A stretch of DNA of 64,000 bases from Phenylobacterium sp. SCN 70-31 (GTDB lineage: Bacteria > Pseudomonadota > Alphaproteobacteria > Caulobacterales > Caulobacteraceae): assembly GCF_001724605.1 (NCBI RefSeq), contig NZ_MEEX01000024.1, forward strand, positions 1-64,000, written 5' to 3'. Below the pieces are notes generated by a model. It saw only the letters and a program-made list of their open reading frames with translations. It was not told the DNA's origin and did not search any database. The first letter of the stretch is position 1, and each line of letters begins with the position of its first letter. Made by a program: the position numbers and the translations under genes. Shown here piece by piece: positions 17,168 to 26,093 of this stretch.

Positions 17168-20100
17168 ATGATGGGGATAAAGTTGGCGGGCCTCGGCGGC
17201 TCGGCCGCCGCGGCGGCGCTTCTGGTGTTCGCGGGACCGGCCGCGGCCCAGGTTCAGCAGCAGACATATCGCTTCGACGTACCGGCGCAGAACCTGGGCG
17301 GGGCGCTGCGGGTGTTCGGCCAGGCGTCGCGTCAGCAGATCATTTTCGCCGAGGACGACGTGCGTGGTAAGACGAGCCCCGCGCTGGTCGGTTCGTTCAC
17401 TGCCGACGAGGGTCTTCAGCGTCTGCTCGCCGGCAGTGGCCTGTCGGTGCGCCGCACCGCCGCCGGAGTGATCTACGTGGGGCGAGACGGCGCCGCGTCC
17501 GCCGGGGCAAACGCCAGCGCCGCGGCCTCACAGGAAGTCGCCGAAGTCCTCGTGACCGGTTCGCGTATTCCGCGGACGTCCACCTCCACCGCGGCGCCGG
17601 TGACCATCCTGGACGACGAGGCGATCACCGAGCGCGGTTACGTGAACCTGGGTGAGATGCTGAACCAAGTCACGTCCAACGTTCCCTCGTTCCCGATCTC
17701 GGTCACTTCGGGCTTCCCGGCGGGTTCGGGCGCGACCTCGCCCAACCTGTTCAACCTCGGAGCCGGGCGCACGCTGACCCTGCTGAACGGCCGGCGGATG
17801 GTCACGTCCTCCTCGGGTCTGGGCGACCGTACGGTGGACACCAACGTCATCCCCACGGGCCTGATCCAGCGGGTCGATATCGTCCAGGCGGGCGGCGCGG
17901 CCGTCTACGGTTCGGACGCCATCGCCGGCGTGGTGAACTACATCCTCAAGGACAGCTTCGAGGGCCTGGAGCTCGACGCCCAGTACGGCGAGAGTACGAA
18001 GGGCGACTATCCCCGGACCTTCCTGCGCGCGACCTGGGGCAAGAACTTCGCCGAGGGCCGCGGCAACATCGCCGTCGATCTCGAGTATTCCAAGACCCGG
18101 CCGCTGCTGGAATATGCGCGTCGCCGTACGGCGGAGGGGCCCCGCAACGTCCCGAACCTCGCCAACCGAACGACCACGGACGGCATCCCGCCGACCGTCT
18201 GGGTGTTCAACGGCCACTTTTGGTCGCAGAACTATGACGGCGTCATCTTCCAGACCAACACCTCCCTGCCGACGGGCCTCCTGCGCCTGAACGGCGGCGC
18301 GCTGCAGTTCTCGCCGGGCGGGCAGGTGATCCCGTACGACACGGGCCTGATCCAGGGCACCAGCAGCACCGCCATCGGCGGTCAGGGCCTGGACGTGCGC
18401 GAGAACTCGACCCTCGCGGCCGGCGTCGAGCGCTGGAACGGCACGGTGATCGGGCGTTACGATCTCACCGACAGCATCCGGCTCTCGGGCGAGCTGCTCG
18501 TCGGCCGCCAGGAGGGCCGCGATCCCTACGGCACGCAGCAGATCTTCCGCACCGCCGGCAGCAACGCGGTGGCGTTCAACCGCAACAACCCGTTCCTGTC
18601 GGCCCAGGACATCGCGACCCTGAGCGCCGCCAGCCCGACCTTCGCCGCCGGCGGCAACCTGTTCGTGTCGCGGCGGTTCAACATCCTGCCGACCCGCGAG
18701 CGCTATTCCCGCACCGAGACCTTCCGCGGCCTCGTCGCCCTGGATGGCGACTTCGCGTTCGCCGAGCGGAACTTCAACTGGAGTCTCTCGTACAGCCGGG
18801 CCGAGACCGACGGCACCCAGCGGGTCTGGACGCCCAACGTGCAGACCATCGACCGGGCGCTCAACGCCACCCGCAACGCCGCCGGCCAGATCGTCTGCTC
18901 GATCAACGCCGACGCGAATCCCGCCAACGACGATCCGCGCTGCGTGCCGCTGAACCCCTTCGGTTCGCAGACCGCCTCGCAGGAGGCGATCCTGTATGTG
19001 TCGGTGCTTCAGGGGCAGAACTACAAGAACACCCAGGACGCCTTCCTCGCCGTCATGAGCGGCGATGTGATCAACCTGCCGGCCGGCCCCGCCAAGTTCA
19101 GCGTCTCCTACGAGCATCGCGCCGAGAGCGTGGCGTTCCGGCCGTTCGAAGCCGACCTGCGCGGCCTCACCACTACCGGCACGGCCCCGATCAACCGCGA
19201 CGGCGAGTTCAATACGGACGAGTTCGCCGGCGAACTGCTGGTGCCGGTCCTGGGCGGCGACTTCACCCTGCCGTTCGTCGAGGCCCTCGAGTTTTCCGGC
19301 TCCTATCGCTTCGTCGACCACTCGCTGGCGGGCAAGGAAGAGGTCTGGGGCGTCGGGGGGCGCTGGGAGGTGGGCTACGGCCTGAGCTTCCGCGCTTCGA
19401 AGAGCCGCAATTTCCGGGCGCCGACCCTGGACCAGCTGTTCGCGCCGACCTTCGCGGCGCCCGGCAACCCCATCGGGACCGACCCCTGCGACGCCGACCG
19501 GATCAACGGCGGCCCGGCGCCGGCGACCCGCCTCGCCAACTGTCAGGCCGAGTGGGCCCGCAATCCGGGGTACGATCCGCTGGTGGGCTTCCAGGACCCG
19601 GCCGAGAACACCGGCCTAGTCACCATCACGAGCGGCGGCAACCCGAACCTGCGCAACGAACTGTCCGAGACCGTCACCTGGGGGATCAGCTTCCAGCCGA
19701 GCTACATTCCGGGCCTGACCTTCACGGCGGACCGGATCCAGGTGGACCTGACGGACGGCCTGTCCGCGTTCACGCCCGCCAGCTTCCTCGCCACCTGCTA
19801 CGACAGTTCGCCTCAGCCGGCGGACATCTGCGCCACCTTCCAGCGCAACGCCATGGGCCACATCATCGCGGCGCGGCAGACGACGTTCAACGCGGGCAAG
19901 GTGCTGTACCGCGGCGAGGTCTACAACTTCAGCTACCGCTTCCCGATCGGGCGGTTCTTCGACGACGCCGACTTCGGCACGCTGGAGATCGCGGCCGAGG
20001 CCACCCACACCACGCGCCTCCTGACCTCGGTGACGGGCTTCGACAGCAGCCGTTCTGACGGCACGACGGCCACGCCCGACTGGCGCGTGCGCGGCGACCT

Positions 20101-20371
20101 CCGCTACTCGAAGGGCCCGCTGCGCCTGTTCTACTCGGTCTACTACCTGCCCAGCGTCAAGGCGGCCTTCACCGATACGATCGAGACCAATCCGATCCCG
20201 GTCGTGAAGGCGAACTACACCCACACGATCTCGGCGGCGTACGAGTGGGAGAACTACACGTTCCGCGCCGGCGTGAACAACCTGACCAACGAGATGCCGT
20301 CGTTCCCGACCCGGACCTACGGCGACATCTTCGGGCGGCAGTTCTTCGTCGGGGTGCGGGCGCGCTACTAG
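17168..20371 (+). CDS. TonB-dependent transducer with N-terminal STN signalling domain
   Basis: A 1067-residue outer-membrane receptor. Order: signal peptide (about 1-27), secretin/TonB N-terminal (STN) domain at about 35-105 (YRFDVPAQNLGGALRVFGQ), TonB box and plug (EVLVTGSRIPRTST), then a long 22-strand-type barrel ending in the aromatic FVGVRARY. The STN domain marks a transducer that talks to FecR. The ATG follows GAAGGGGGC. It lies 88 bases after fecR and 80 before the CocE-type hydrolase. The length is well above that of siderophore receptors (~700), typical of receptors for large substrates such as peptides, glycans or polymers. Given the surrounding peptidases, peptide uptake is the leading hypothesis. 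Confidence 0.93.
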   Translation: MMGIKLAGLGGSAAAAALLVFAGPAAAQVQQQTYRFDVPAQNLGGALRVFGQASRQQIIFAEDDVRGKTSPALVGSFTADEGLQRLLAGSGLSVRRTAAGVIYVGRDGAASAGANASAAASQEVAEVLVTGSRIPRTSTSTAAPVTILDDEAITERGYVNLGEMLNQVTSNVPSFPISVTSGFPAGSGATSPNLFNLGAGRTLTLLNGRRMVTSSSGLGDRTVDTNVIPTGLIQRVDIVQAGGAAVYGSDAIAGVVNYILKDSFEGLELDAQYGESTKGDYPRTFLRATWGKNFAEGRGNIAVDLEYSKTRPLLEYARRRTAEGPRNVPNLANRTTTDGIPPTVWVFNGHFWSQNYDGVIFQTNTSLPTGLLRLNGGALQFSPGGQVIPYDTGLIQGTSSTAIGGQGLDVRENSTLAAGVERWNGTVIGRYDLTDSIRLSGELLVGRQEGRDPYGTQQIFRTAGSNAVAFNRNNPFLSAQDIATLSAASPTFAAGGNLFVSRRFNILPTRERYSRTETFRGLVALDGDFAFAERNFNWSLSYSRAETDGTQRVWTPNVQTIDRALNATRNAAGQIVCSINADANPANDDPRCVPLNPFGSQTASQEAILYVSVLQGQNYKNTQDAFLAVMSGDVINLPAGPAKFSVSYEHRAESVAFRPFEADLRGLTTTGTAPINRDGEFNTDEFAGELLVPVLGGDFTLPFVEALEFSGSYRFVDHSLAGKEEVWGVGGRWEVGYGLSFRASKSRNFRAPTLDQLFAPTFAAPGNPIGTDPCDADRINGGPAPATRLANCQAEWARNPGYDPLVGFQDPAENTGLVTITSGGNPNLRNELSETVTWGISFQPSYIPGLTFTADRIQVDLTDGLSAFTPASFLATCYDSSPQPADICATFQRNAMGHIIAARQTTFNAGKVLYRGEVYNFSYRFPIGRFFDDADFGTLEIAAEATHTTRLLTSVTGFDSSRSDGTTATPDWRVRGDLRYSKGPLRLFYSVYYLPSVKAAFTDTIETNPIPVVKANYTHTISAAYEWENYTFRAGVNNLTNEMPSFPTRTYGDIFGRQFFVGVRARY

Positions 20372-20451
20372 GCCGCCCGTGATCGATCATCCGACGCGTC
20401 CGGTCCCGTCGAGGCGGGGCCGGCGCTTCCGCCCGGCGGAGCGCTGAGACC

Positions 20452-22326
20452 ATGCGTCACCGTCTTCTGTCGCTGCTCGCGGGCCTCGTCCTGGGGCTGA
20501 CGGCGCCGGCCGTCGCGGGCTTGGCCGTCGCGGGGCCGGTCGACACCCTGCCGTCCGACGTGGCGACGGGGTATCAGCCGCCCGCGTCCGTCGGGCGTGT
20601 CCGGCGCGAGGCGATGATCCCCATGCGTGACGGCGTGCGGCTGCACACCGTCATCGTGATGAAGCCGGGCGCGCGCGACGCGCCGCTGGTGATGGAGCGA
20701 ACGCCCTACGGCGCCGACGGGGCGTCGGCGCGGCCGTTGTCGCCGCTGGACGCCGAACTGGTCGACGACGGCTACATCCGCGTCTGGCAGGACGTTCGGG
20801 GGCGCTACCGCTCCGAGGGGACCTACGTCACCAACCGGCCGCTGTCGGGCCCGCTCAACCCCACCGGCATCGATCACGCGACCGATGCGGCCGACACCCT
20901 GGACTGGCTGGTCCGCAACGTGCCCGAAGCGAACGGACGGGTCGGCGTGATCGGCGGCTCCTACGCCGGCTTCACGGCGCTCATGGCGACGTTGTCCGGA
21001 CATCCGGCGCTGAAGGCCGCGGTCCCGGTCAATCCGATGGTCGACGTCTGGATGGGCGACGACTGGTTCCATCACGGCGCCTTCCGGCAGATCACGCTGC
21101 CCGTGCTGCCGATCCTCATGGCCGGACGGCAGGGCGCCCCGCCCGCCGGCGGCGGGGTGGAACTCTACGCCCACATGCTGGAGCTGGGGTCGGCCGGCGC
21201 CTTCATGCGCCGCTACGGCCTGGACCGGTTTCCGATGGCCCGGCGGTTCGTGGCGCATCCGGCCTACGACGCCTTCTGGCAGGCCCAGGCGCTGGACAGG
21301 TTGCTCGCGGCGCATCCGATCCGCACGCCGATGCTGCTCGTGGGCGGCCTCTACGACGAGCAGGACCAGTACGGCGCGCCGGCCGTCTTCCGCGCGCTCG
21401 CGCCCCTCGATCGCGACCGCCGGGTCCACCTGCTGCTGGGGCCCTGGGCGCACATGGGGGTGTTCGGAGACGGCTCGGGACTGGGTGTCTTCCGGTTCGA
21501 GGAGGACACCGCCGCGCGGGCCCGGTGCGAGACGATCAAGCCCTTCCTCGACGCCCACCTGAAGACCGGCGCGCCCTCCGCAGCCCTGGCGCCGATCACC
21601 AGCTATGCGATGGGCGGCGGCTGGCGGCGGTCCGAGGCGATCCCCGAAGCGACCTGGCCCCTGTACCTGCGGGCGGGCGGCCGGCTCTCGGCGGGTCCGC
21701 CGGAGTCGGGCGAGCCGGCGCGCGACGACTATGTCTCCGATCCCGCGCGGCCGGTTCCGGTCATCGCCCGTCCGTTCTTCTTCGGCAGCCGCACGGACGG
21801 TTGGAAGACCTCGCTGGTCGCCGACCAGAGGTTCGCGGCCCAGCGGCCCGACGTCCTCACCTATGTGACCGAGCCGCTCGACCGGCCCGTGCGCATCTTC
21901 GGGCGGACCCAGGTTGAGCTGTTCGCCGCATCCACGGGCGCCGACGCCGACTTCGTCGTCAAGCTGATCGACGTCCATCCCGACGGGATGGACGATCCCG
22001 CCCTGGCCGGCTACCAGGCGCCGATCGCCATGGACATCTTCCGGGGCCGCTACCGGCGGGGGTTCGACCGGCCCGAGCCGTTGACGCCCGGCCGGACCGA
22101 GGCGTTCCGGTTCGCCCTGCCCATGGCCGACCACGTCGTAGGCAAGGGGCATCGCATCATGGTCCAGATCCAGTCGAGCTGGTTTCCCGTATACGACCGC
22201 AACCCCCAGACCTGGGTCGCCGACATCTTCAACGCGCCGCCCGAGGCCTATCGCAAGGCGACGCAGAGCGTCGCCCATACGCCGGCCCACCCCAGCGCGG
22301 TGCGGCTGCCCGTGGCGGCGGAGTAG
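20452..22326 (+). CDS. CocE/NonD-type hydrolase (X-Pro dipeptidyl-peptidase S15 family), exported
   Basis: A 624-residue serine hydrolase with a signal peptide (about 1-28). It has the S15/CocE architecture: an alpha/beta-hydrolase domain with IPMRDGVRLHTVIVMKP and MERTPYG near the start, the nucleophile elbow VIGGSYAGF (S170), and a C-terminal jelly-roll domain (FGRTQVELFAASTGADADFVVKLIDV). Members hydrolyse X-Pro dipeptides from peptide N-termini, or esters and acylated antibiotics. It directly follows the TonB transducer and precedes the PLP enzyme by five bases, so the three are probably one transcript. This is the fifth exported hydrolase-type protein in the block. Confidence 0.9.
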   Translation: MRHRLLSLLAGLVLGLTAPAVAGLAVAGPVDTLPSDVATGYQPPASVGRVRREAMIPMRDGVRLHTVIVMKPGARDAPLVMERTPYGADGASARPLSPLDAELVDDGYIRVWQDVRGRYRSEGTYVTNRPLSGPLNPTGIDHATDAADTLDWLVRNVPEANGRVGVIGGSYAGFTALMATLSGHPALKAAVPVNPMVDVWMGDDWFHHGAFRQITLPVLPILMAGRQGAPPAGGGVELYAHMLELGSAGAFMRRYGLDRFPMARRFVAHPAYDAFWQAQALDRLLAAHPIRTPMLLVGGLYDEQDQYGAPAVFRALAPLDRDRRVHLLLGPWAHMGVFGDGSGLGVFRFEEDTAARARCETIKPFLDAHLKTGAPSAALAPITSYAMGGGWRRSEAIPEATWPLYLRAGGRLSAGPPESGEPARDDYVSDPARPVPVIARPFFFGSRTDGWKTSLVADQRFAAQRPDVLTYVTEPLDRPVRIFGRTQVELFAASTGADADFVVKLIDVHPDGMDDPALAGYQAPIAMDIFRGRYRRGFDRPEPLTPGRTEAFRFALPMADHVVGKGHRIMVQIQSSWFPVYDRNPQTWVADIFNAPPEAYRKATQSVAHTPAHPSAVRLPVAAE

Positions 22327-22331
22327 GGCGC

Positions 22332-23588
22332 ATGGCCCCGTCCGGCCGCGGACTTCCGTCACGCCGGGGCAGTCTCTCGCGACGTGGGGTTCTGGCGGCC
22401 GGCGTTCTGCCCGCCGGGGCCGCGGTCGGCGCAGCCGGCCTCCCCCGAGCAGGGACCCCGCCGGACGGCCCGGTCGGCTTCGCGGTGGAAGGGACCTATC
22501 TCGACGCCGCGTTCACACATCCCGTGGGCGACTTCGCCGCCGACGCGGCCGCGCGCTACGTCGAAGCCCGTCGCCGCGATCCTCAGGCCGTGGGACCTCG
22601 GGCGAACCCCCGCCGGGGCGCCGTGGAGCGGTTCGCCCGTCTCATCAACGCCGCGCCCGCCGACGTCGCCGTCGTTCCCAGCACCCTGGTGGGAGAGAAC
22701 ATGCTGGCCGCGTCCCTGGGGCTTGGACCGGACGCCGGGGTGGTGACCGACGCCTTCCACTACGACGGGTCGCTGGCCCTCTACGGCGAACTGGCCCGGC
22801 GTGGGGCGCCGCTCACGGTCGTCGCGCCGCGGGCCGGCCGCATCGACCTCGCCGACATCCGCGCCGCGATCGCGCCGAAGACGCGGCTGATCGCCGTCTC
22901 GCTGGTTTCGGGAGTCACGGGCTTCACGCACGATCTCGCCGAGCTGTGCGCACTGGCGCACGCCCGGGGCGTGCTGGTCTACGCCGACATCATCCAGGCC
23001 GCCGGGGCCATGCCGGTTGACGTTCAGGCCAGCGGCGTCGATTTCGCCGCCTGCGGGACCTACAAGTGGCTGATGGGCGACTTCGGCGCCGCCTTCCTCT
23101 ACGTGCGTCCCGATCGGCTGGACCGCCTTGCGCGGGTCGAGGTGGGCTGGCGGCAGGTCGTCCGCCAGGCCAGCCATGTCCTGCCTTTCGAGCCGCCTGG
23201 CCCGGCGCTGGGCGCCTACGAACTGGCCGGCGGCGCGGCGGGCCTCTTCGAGGTCAGCACGCCGGCCTGGGGCGCGCTGGCCGTGGCCCAGGCGTCTCTG
23301 GATCACATCCTCGCGGTGGGCGTCGCCGATATCGCCGCTCACCGCCGTCCCCTGATCGACCGGCTTCAGGCCGAGTTGCCGTCCAGGGGCTTCCGGCCCC
23401 TGACGCCGGCCGGCGCCCCAGGGCCGGTGGTGGCTTTCGCGGCGCGCGACGCCGCCGCGCGCTATGGCGAACGGCTCCGCCGTCGGGACGTCCGGGTGTC
23501 GGTCTACGAGCACCGCATCCGTATCTCGCCGTCCGTCTACAACACCCAGGACGACATCGATCGCCTCCTCGTCGCGCTGGCCGACTGA
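22332..23588 (+). CDS. Tat-exported class V aminotransferase-fold PLP enzyme
   Basis: A 418-residue PLP enzyme of the aminotransferase class V group (cysteine desulfurase / isopenicillin N epimerase-like). It has YADIIQAAGAMPVD (D219, pyridine-nitrogen ligand) and the Schiff-base lysine in CGTYKWLMGD (K245). The N-terminus carries a twin-arginine signal (SLSRRGVLAAGVLPAG), so a cofactor-loaded enzyme is exported to the periplasm, which is uncommon for this fold. The ATG is five bases after the CocE-type stop. The reaction is unknown; epimerase, lyase or desulfurase activity on a peptide-derived amino acid would suit the neighbours. Confidence 0.85.
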   Translation: MAPSGRGLPSRRGSLSRRGVLAAGVLPAGAAVGAAGLPRAGTPPDGPVGFAVEGTYLDAAFTHPVGDFAADAAARYVEARRRDPQAVGPRANPRRGAVERFARLINAAPADVAVVPSTLVGENMLAASLGLGPDAGVVTDAFHYDGSLALYGELARRGAPLTVVAPRAGRIDLADIRAAIAPKTRLIAVSLVSGVTGFTHDLAELCALAHARGVLVYADIIQAAGAMPVDVQASGVDFAACGTYKWLMGDFGAAFLYVRPDRLDRLARVEVGWRQVVRQASHVLPFEPPGPALGAYELAGGAAGLFEVSTPAWGALAVAQASLDHILAVGVADIAAHRRPLIDRLQAELPSRGFRPLTPAGAPGPVVAFAARDAAARYGERLRRRDVRVSVYEHRIRISPSVYNTQDDIDRLLVALAD

Positions 23589-23615
23589 ACCCGAAGTCTC
23601 GAGACCAACGTATCG

Positions 23616-23655
23616 TTGACAAGCGGCGCCGTTGAGCGCCGTTAGGCGGCGTTAC
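23616..23655 (+). promoter_or_regulatory. Candidate promoter with three tandem 10-bp repeats before the CHAT operon
   Basis: TTGACA (23616-23621) and CCGTTA (23639-23644) are 17 bases apart and could be a housekeeping promoter. Overlapping the second element are three head-to-tail 10-mers, GCGCCGTTGA, GCGCCGTTAG and GCGGCGTTAC (23626-23655), one per helical turn, as expected for an operator. A GGGGGGAG ribosome site follows before the ATG at 23670. Confidence 0.45.
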
Positions 23656-23669
23656 TGGGGGGAGTCGAT

Positions 23670-26093
23670 ATGGCGCGCACGGTGTCGGCGACCGGGCTGG
23701 GACGGCGACTTGCGCCGGCTGCGGCGAGCGTCGTCCTGCTGTGGGCGGGGGCCGCGCAGGCGGCGCTGACCGACACCCTGTGCATCCCCTCGGGGGGCGC
23801 GGCCCTGGCGGCCTATCCGTCCGACGAAGCGCTTCGACAAGCGACGGCGGCGGCCGAGGCCCGCCTGGCTCAGCGCGGCGCAGACGATCCCTATGCGGAG
23901 ATTGCGCCGGTTCTGGAGCTGTCCGGCTCCGTCGGCGCCCGACCGTCGGCGCGGGCGGTGTCCGAATACTGCGCCGCCGCGGGCGAACTGATGCGGGTGA
24001 GCGTCCAGGGCAGCCAGTATCAGGCCCAGACCTATCTCCTGGGCGCATTCCAGGCGGCGAGCGCGGCGGGGCTGAACCGGCCGGCCTCGCTGGCGGCCTA
24101 TCGCCTGGGCCTGGTGTCGCTGTCGGGTTCGACGGCTTCGGGCACGCGCGGCGGCGCGCGTCGCGGGGTCCGCGGCGCGGCGGCGGCCGTGGACGAAGTG
24201 CGCCAGCAGACCGCGGCTGTGACCTCGGGGCCTTGCGACCTGCTGCGCAACACCGCGCTGCTGATCAACGCCAACCTGGGGGTCTCGACCGCGTCGCTGG
24301 CGTGCGCCGCCGAGCAGGCGCGCCTGTCGGGCGACGAGCGGACGGCGGCGCTCGCCGACCTTCGCCTGGCCCGGCTGCGGCTCGCGGTCGCCGAGTCCGA
24401 CGCCGCCGGAGCCGCCGACTTCCGCCGCCAGGCCGGCGAGGCCGCGTCGAGCGGCCTGGCTTCGGCGCATCGTCTGGCCGACCCGGCGCTGCGGGCCGAA
24501 GTGCTGGGCCGGCTGGCCCAGGCGGCCCTCGATGCTCGCGGTCTCGCCGCGGCGCCCGAGGTGGCTCACGCCGCGGATGCGATCCGCATGGCCCAGCCCG
24601 ACGGTCCGGCCGCCCAGGCCGTGGCTGCGGCGCTGGAGGCGCGGGTCGCCTTCCTGGCGGGCGACGTCGCGCGCGCCCGTGGTCTGATGGACGCAGCCCT
24701 GCTGGCCGAGAGCCAGCGCGACCTGCCCGCGCGCCTGCCGGAATGGCGGCTGCTGCTGGCCGAGATGGACCCCGACCATCGGGAAGCCCACGTCCTGGCC
24801 GCCTACGACGCGCTGGAGGCCGTCCGTCCGCTCCTGCCGCGCTTCGATCCGCTGACCGAGGAGACGGCCTTCTCGCTCTACATGCGCCGCATCTTCCAGA
24901 GCGCCGTGGACGTCCAGCTCGCCGGCGCCGTAGGCGCGCGCGAGGCCATCCGGGTCCGGGACGCCCAGCAGATCGTGGAAGCCTACCGTCAGGCCGAGCT
25001 TCAGAGCGTGTTCGGCAGCGAGTGTATTCCCGCCCGCGAGCCGCTGACCCCCGAGGCCCTCAAGGCCGGAGAGGTGCTGCTCTATCCCATCCTTCTGCCC
25101 GACCGTCTGGAGTTGCTCTACGTGGCGGGCGGTGCGGGCGGCGAGGCGCGTTTCCGACGCCTTCCCCCCAATCGCGCGATCGACCGCCAGGCCCTGTCGC
25201 GGCTGGTCGAGCGCGCGGTCCTGTCGCTGAGCTATGGCGAGGACGAGACCTGGCGGCCGGCTTCCCGCCAGCTCTACGACCTGCTGATCCGCCCGATCGA
25301 GGGCGAACTGGCCGAAGGCTCCCTGCTGGTCGTGGTGCCCGACGGCGCGCTTCGCAGCCTGCCGTTCGCCATGCTGCTGGACGGCCAGGATCGCTACCTC
25401 GTCCAGAGAAGCCGGATCGCGGTGGCCCCCGCCCTGGCCTATTCCCAGGCGGGCGGCGCCGGACAGGACGAGCGCCTGCAACTCCTGGCGGCCTCGCTCG
25501 AGCTGGAGGTGCGGGTCCCCGCCGGCTACTTCGAGAAACTGGAGGGCACCGCCAACGAGGCCAAGGTGGCCGCCGTGGCCGACGGCCAGCGGATCGAACG
25601 GGCCCGGCTGATCGAGAACTTCCGCAAGGCCGACCTCGTCCAGGCGCTCACCCGCGAGCAGGTCAACGTCCTGCACCTCGCCACCCACGCCTCGTTCAAC
25701 GGGCGGTCCGACCGGGCCTTCATCGTCGCCAACGGCGAGGTGATCCTGCTGTCCGAGCTGCGCCAGATCCTCAGCGCCAACCGCACCCGCGGCGACGAAC
25801 TCGACCTCCTCGTGCTCAGCGCGTGCGAGACGGCGGTGGGCGACGACGAGGCCAGCATGGGCCTGGCCGGCGCCGCGGTGCAGGCGGGCGCCAGGAGCGC
25901 CATCGCCTCTCTGTGGCCCGTCAACGACGCCGGGACCGCCGAACTCATGAAGACCTTCTACAGCCTCTATCGCGACGGCCGCTCCAAGTCCGAGGCCCTG
26001 CGCGAGGCGCAGCTCGCCCTGATCGACGGCGGCGGCGAGAACGCCGCGCCCGGCATCTGGGCCGCCTTCACCCTGCTGGGAGCCTGGCGTTGA
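23670..26093 (+). CDS. Exported CHAT-domain (caspase-like) protease with helical N-terminal region
   Basis: An 807-residue protein with a signal peptide (about 1-31), a long alanine-rich, probably TPR-like helical region (about 40-430), and a C-terminal CHAT domain. The domain shows VVVPDGALRSLPFAMLLDG, the catalytic His in LHLATHASF (H673) and the catalytic Cys in LVLSACETAVG (C719), then GARSAIASLWPVNDAGTAELM, the standard CHAT order. CHAT proteases are caspase relatives (separase/gingipain clan). The gene is translationally joined to a two-partner-secretion adhesin and transporter. In cyanobacteria CHAT proteins are often neighbours of such adhesins. Processing of the adhesin or transporter is a reasonable but untested role. 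Confidence 0.92.
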   Translation: MARTVSATGLGRRLAPAAASVVLLWAGAAQAALTDTLCIPSGGAALAAYPSDEALRQATAAAEARLAQRGADDPYAEIAPVLELSGSVGARPSARAVSEYCAAAGELMRVSVQGSQYQAQTYLLGAFQAASAAGLNRPASLAAYRLGLVSLSGSTASGTRGGARRGVRGAAAAVDEVRQQTAAVTSGPCDLLRNTALLINANLGVSTASLACAAEQARLSGDERTAALADLRLARLRLAVAESDAAGAADFRRQAGEAASSGLASAHRLADPALRAEVLGRLAQAALDARGLAAAPEVAHAADAIRMAQPDGPAAQAVAAALEARVAFLAGDVARARGLMDAALLAESQRDLPARLPEWRLLLAEMDPDHREAHVLAAYDALEAVRPLLPRFDPLTEETAFSLYMRRIFQSAVDVQLAGAVGAREAIRVRDAQQIVEAYRQAELQSVFGSECIPAREPLTPEALKAGEVLLYPILLPDRLELLYVAGGAGGEARFRRLPPNRAIDRQALSRLVERAVLSLSYGEDETWRPASRQLYDLLIRPIEGELAEGSLLVVVPDGALRSLPFAMLLDGQDRYLVQRSRIAVAPALAYSQAGGAGQDERLQLLAASLELEVRVPAGYFEKLEGTANEAKVAAVADGQRIERARLIENFRKADLVQALTREQVNVLHLATHASFNGRSDRAFIVANGEVILLSELRQILSANRTRGDELDLLVLSACETAVGDDEASMGLAGAAVQAGARSAIASLWPVNDAGTAELMKTFYSLYRDGRSKSEALREAQLALIDGGGENAAPGIWAAFTLLGAWR

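Noticed and set aside
15503..22326. Lasso-peptide cluster, since Caulobacterales pair FecI/FecR/TonB receptors with such loci
   Set aside because: No B or C maturation gene and no isopeptidase of the prolyl-oligopeptidase kind is seen; the hydrolase here is CocE/S15.
23741..26089. Upstream extension of the TpsA frame by 783 codons
   Set aside because: The region codes for the CHAT protein in another frame; the TpsA signal peptide sets the start at TTG 26090.
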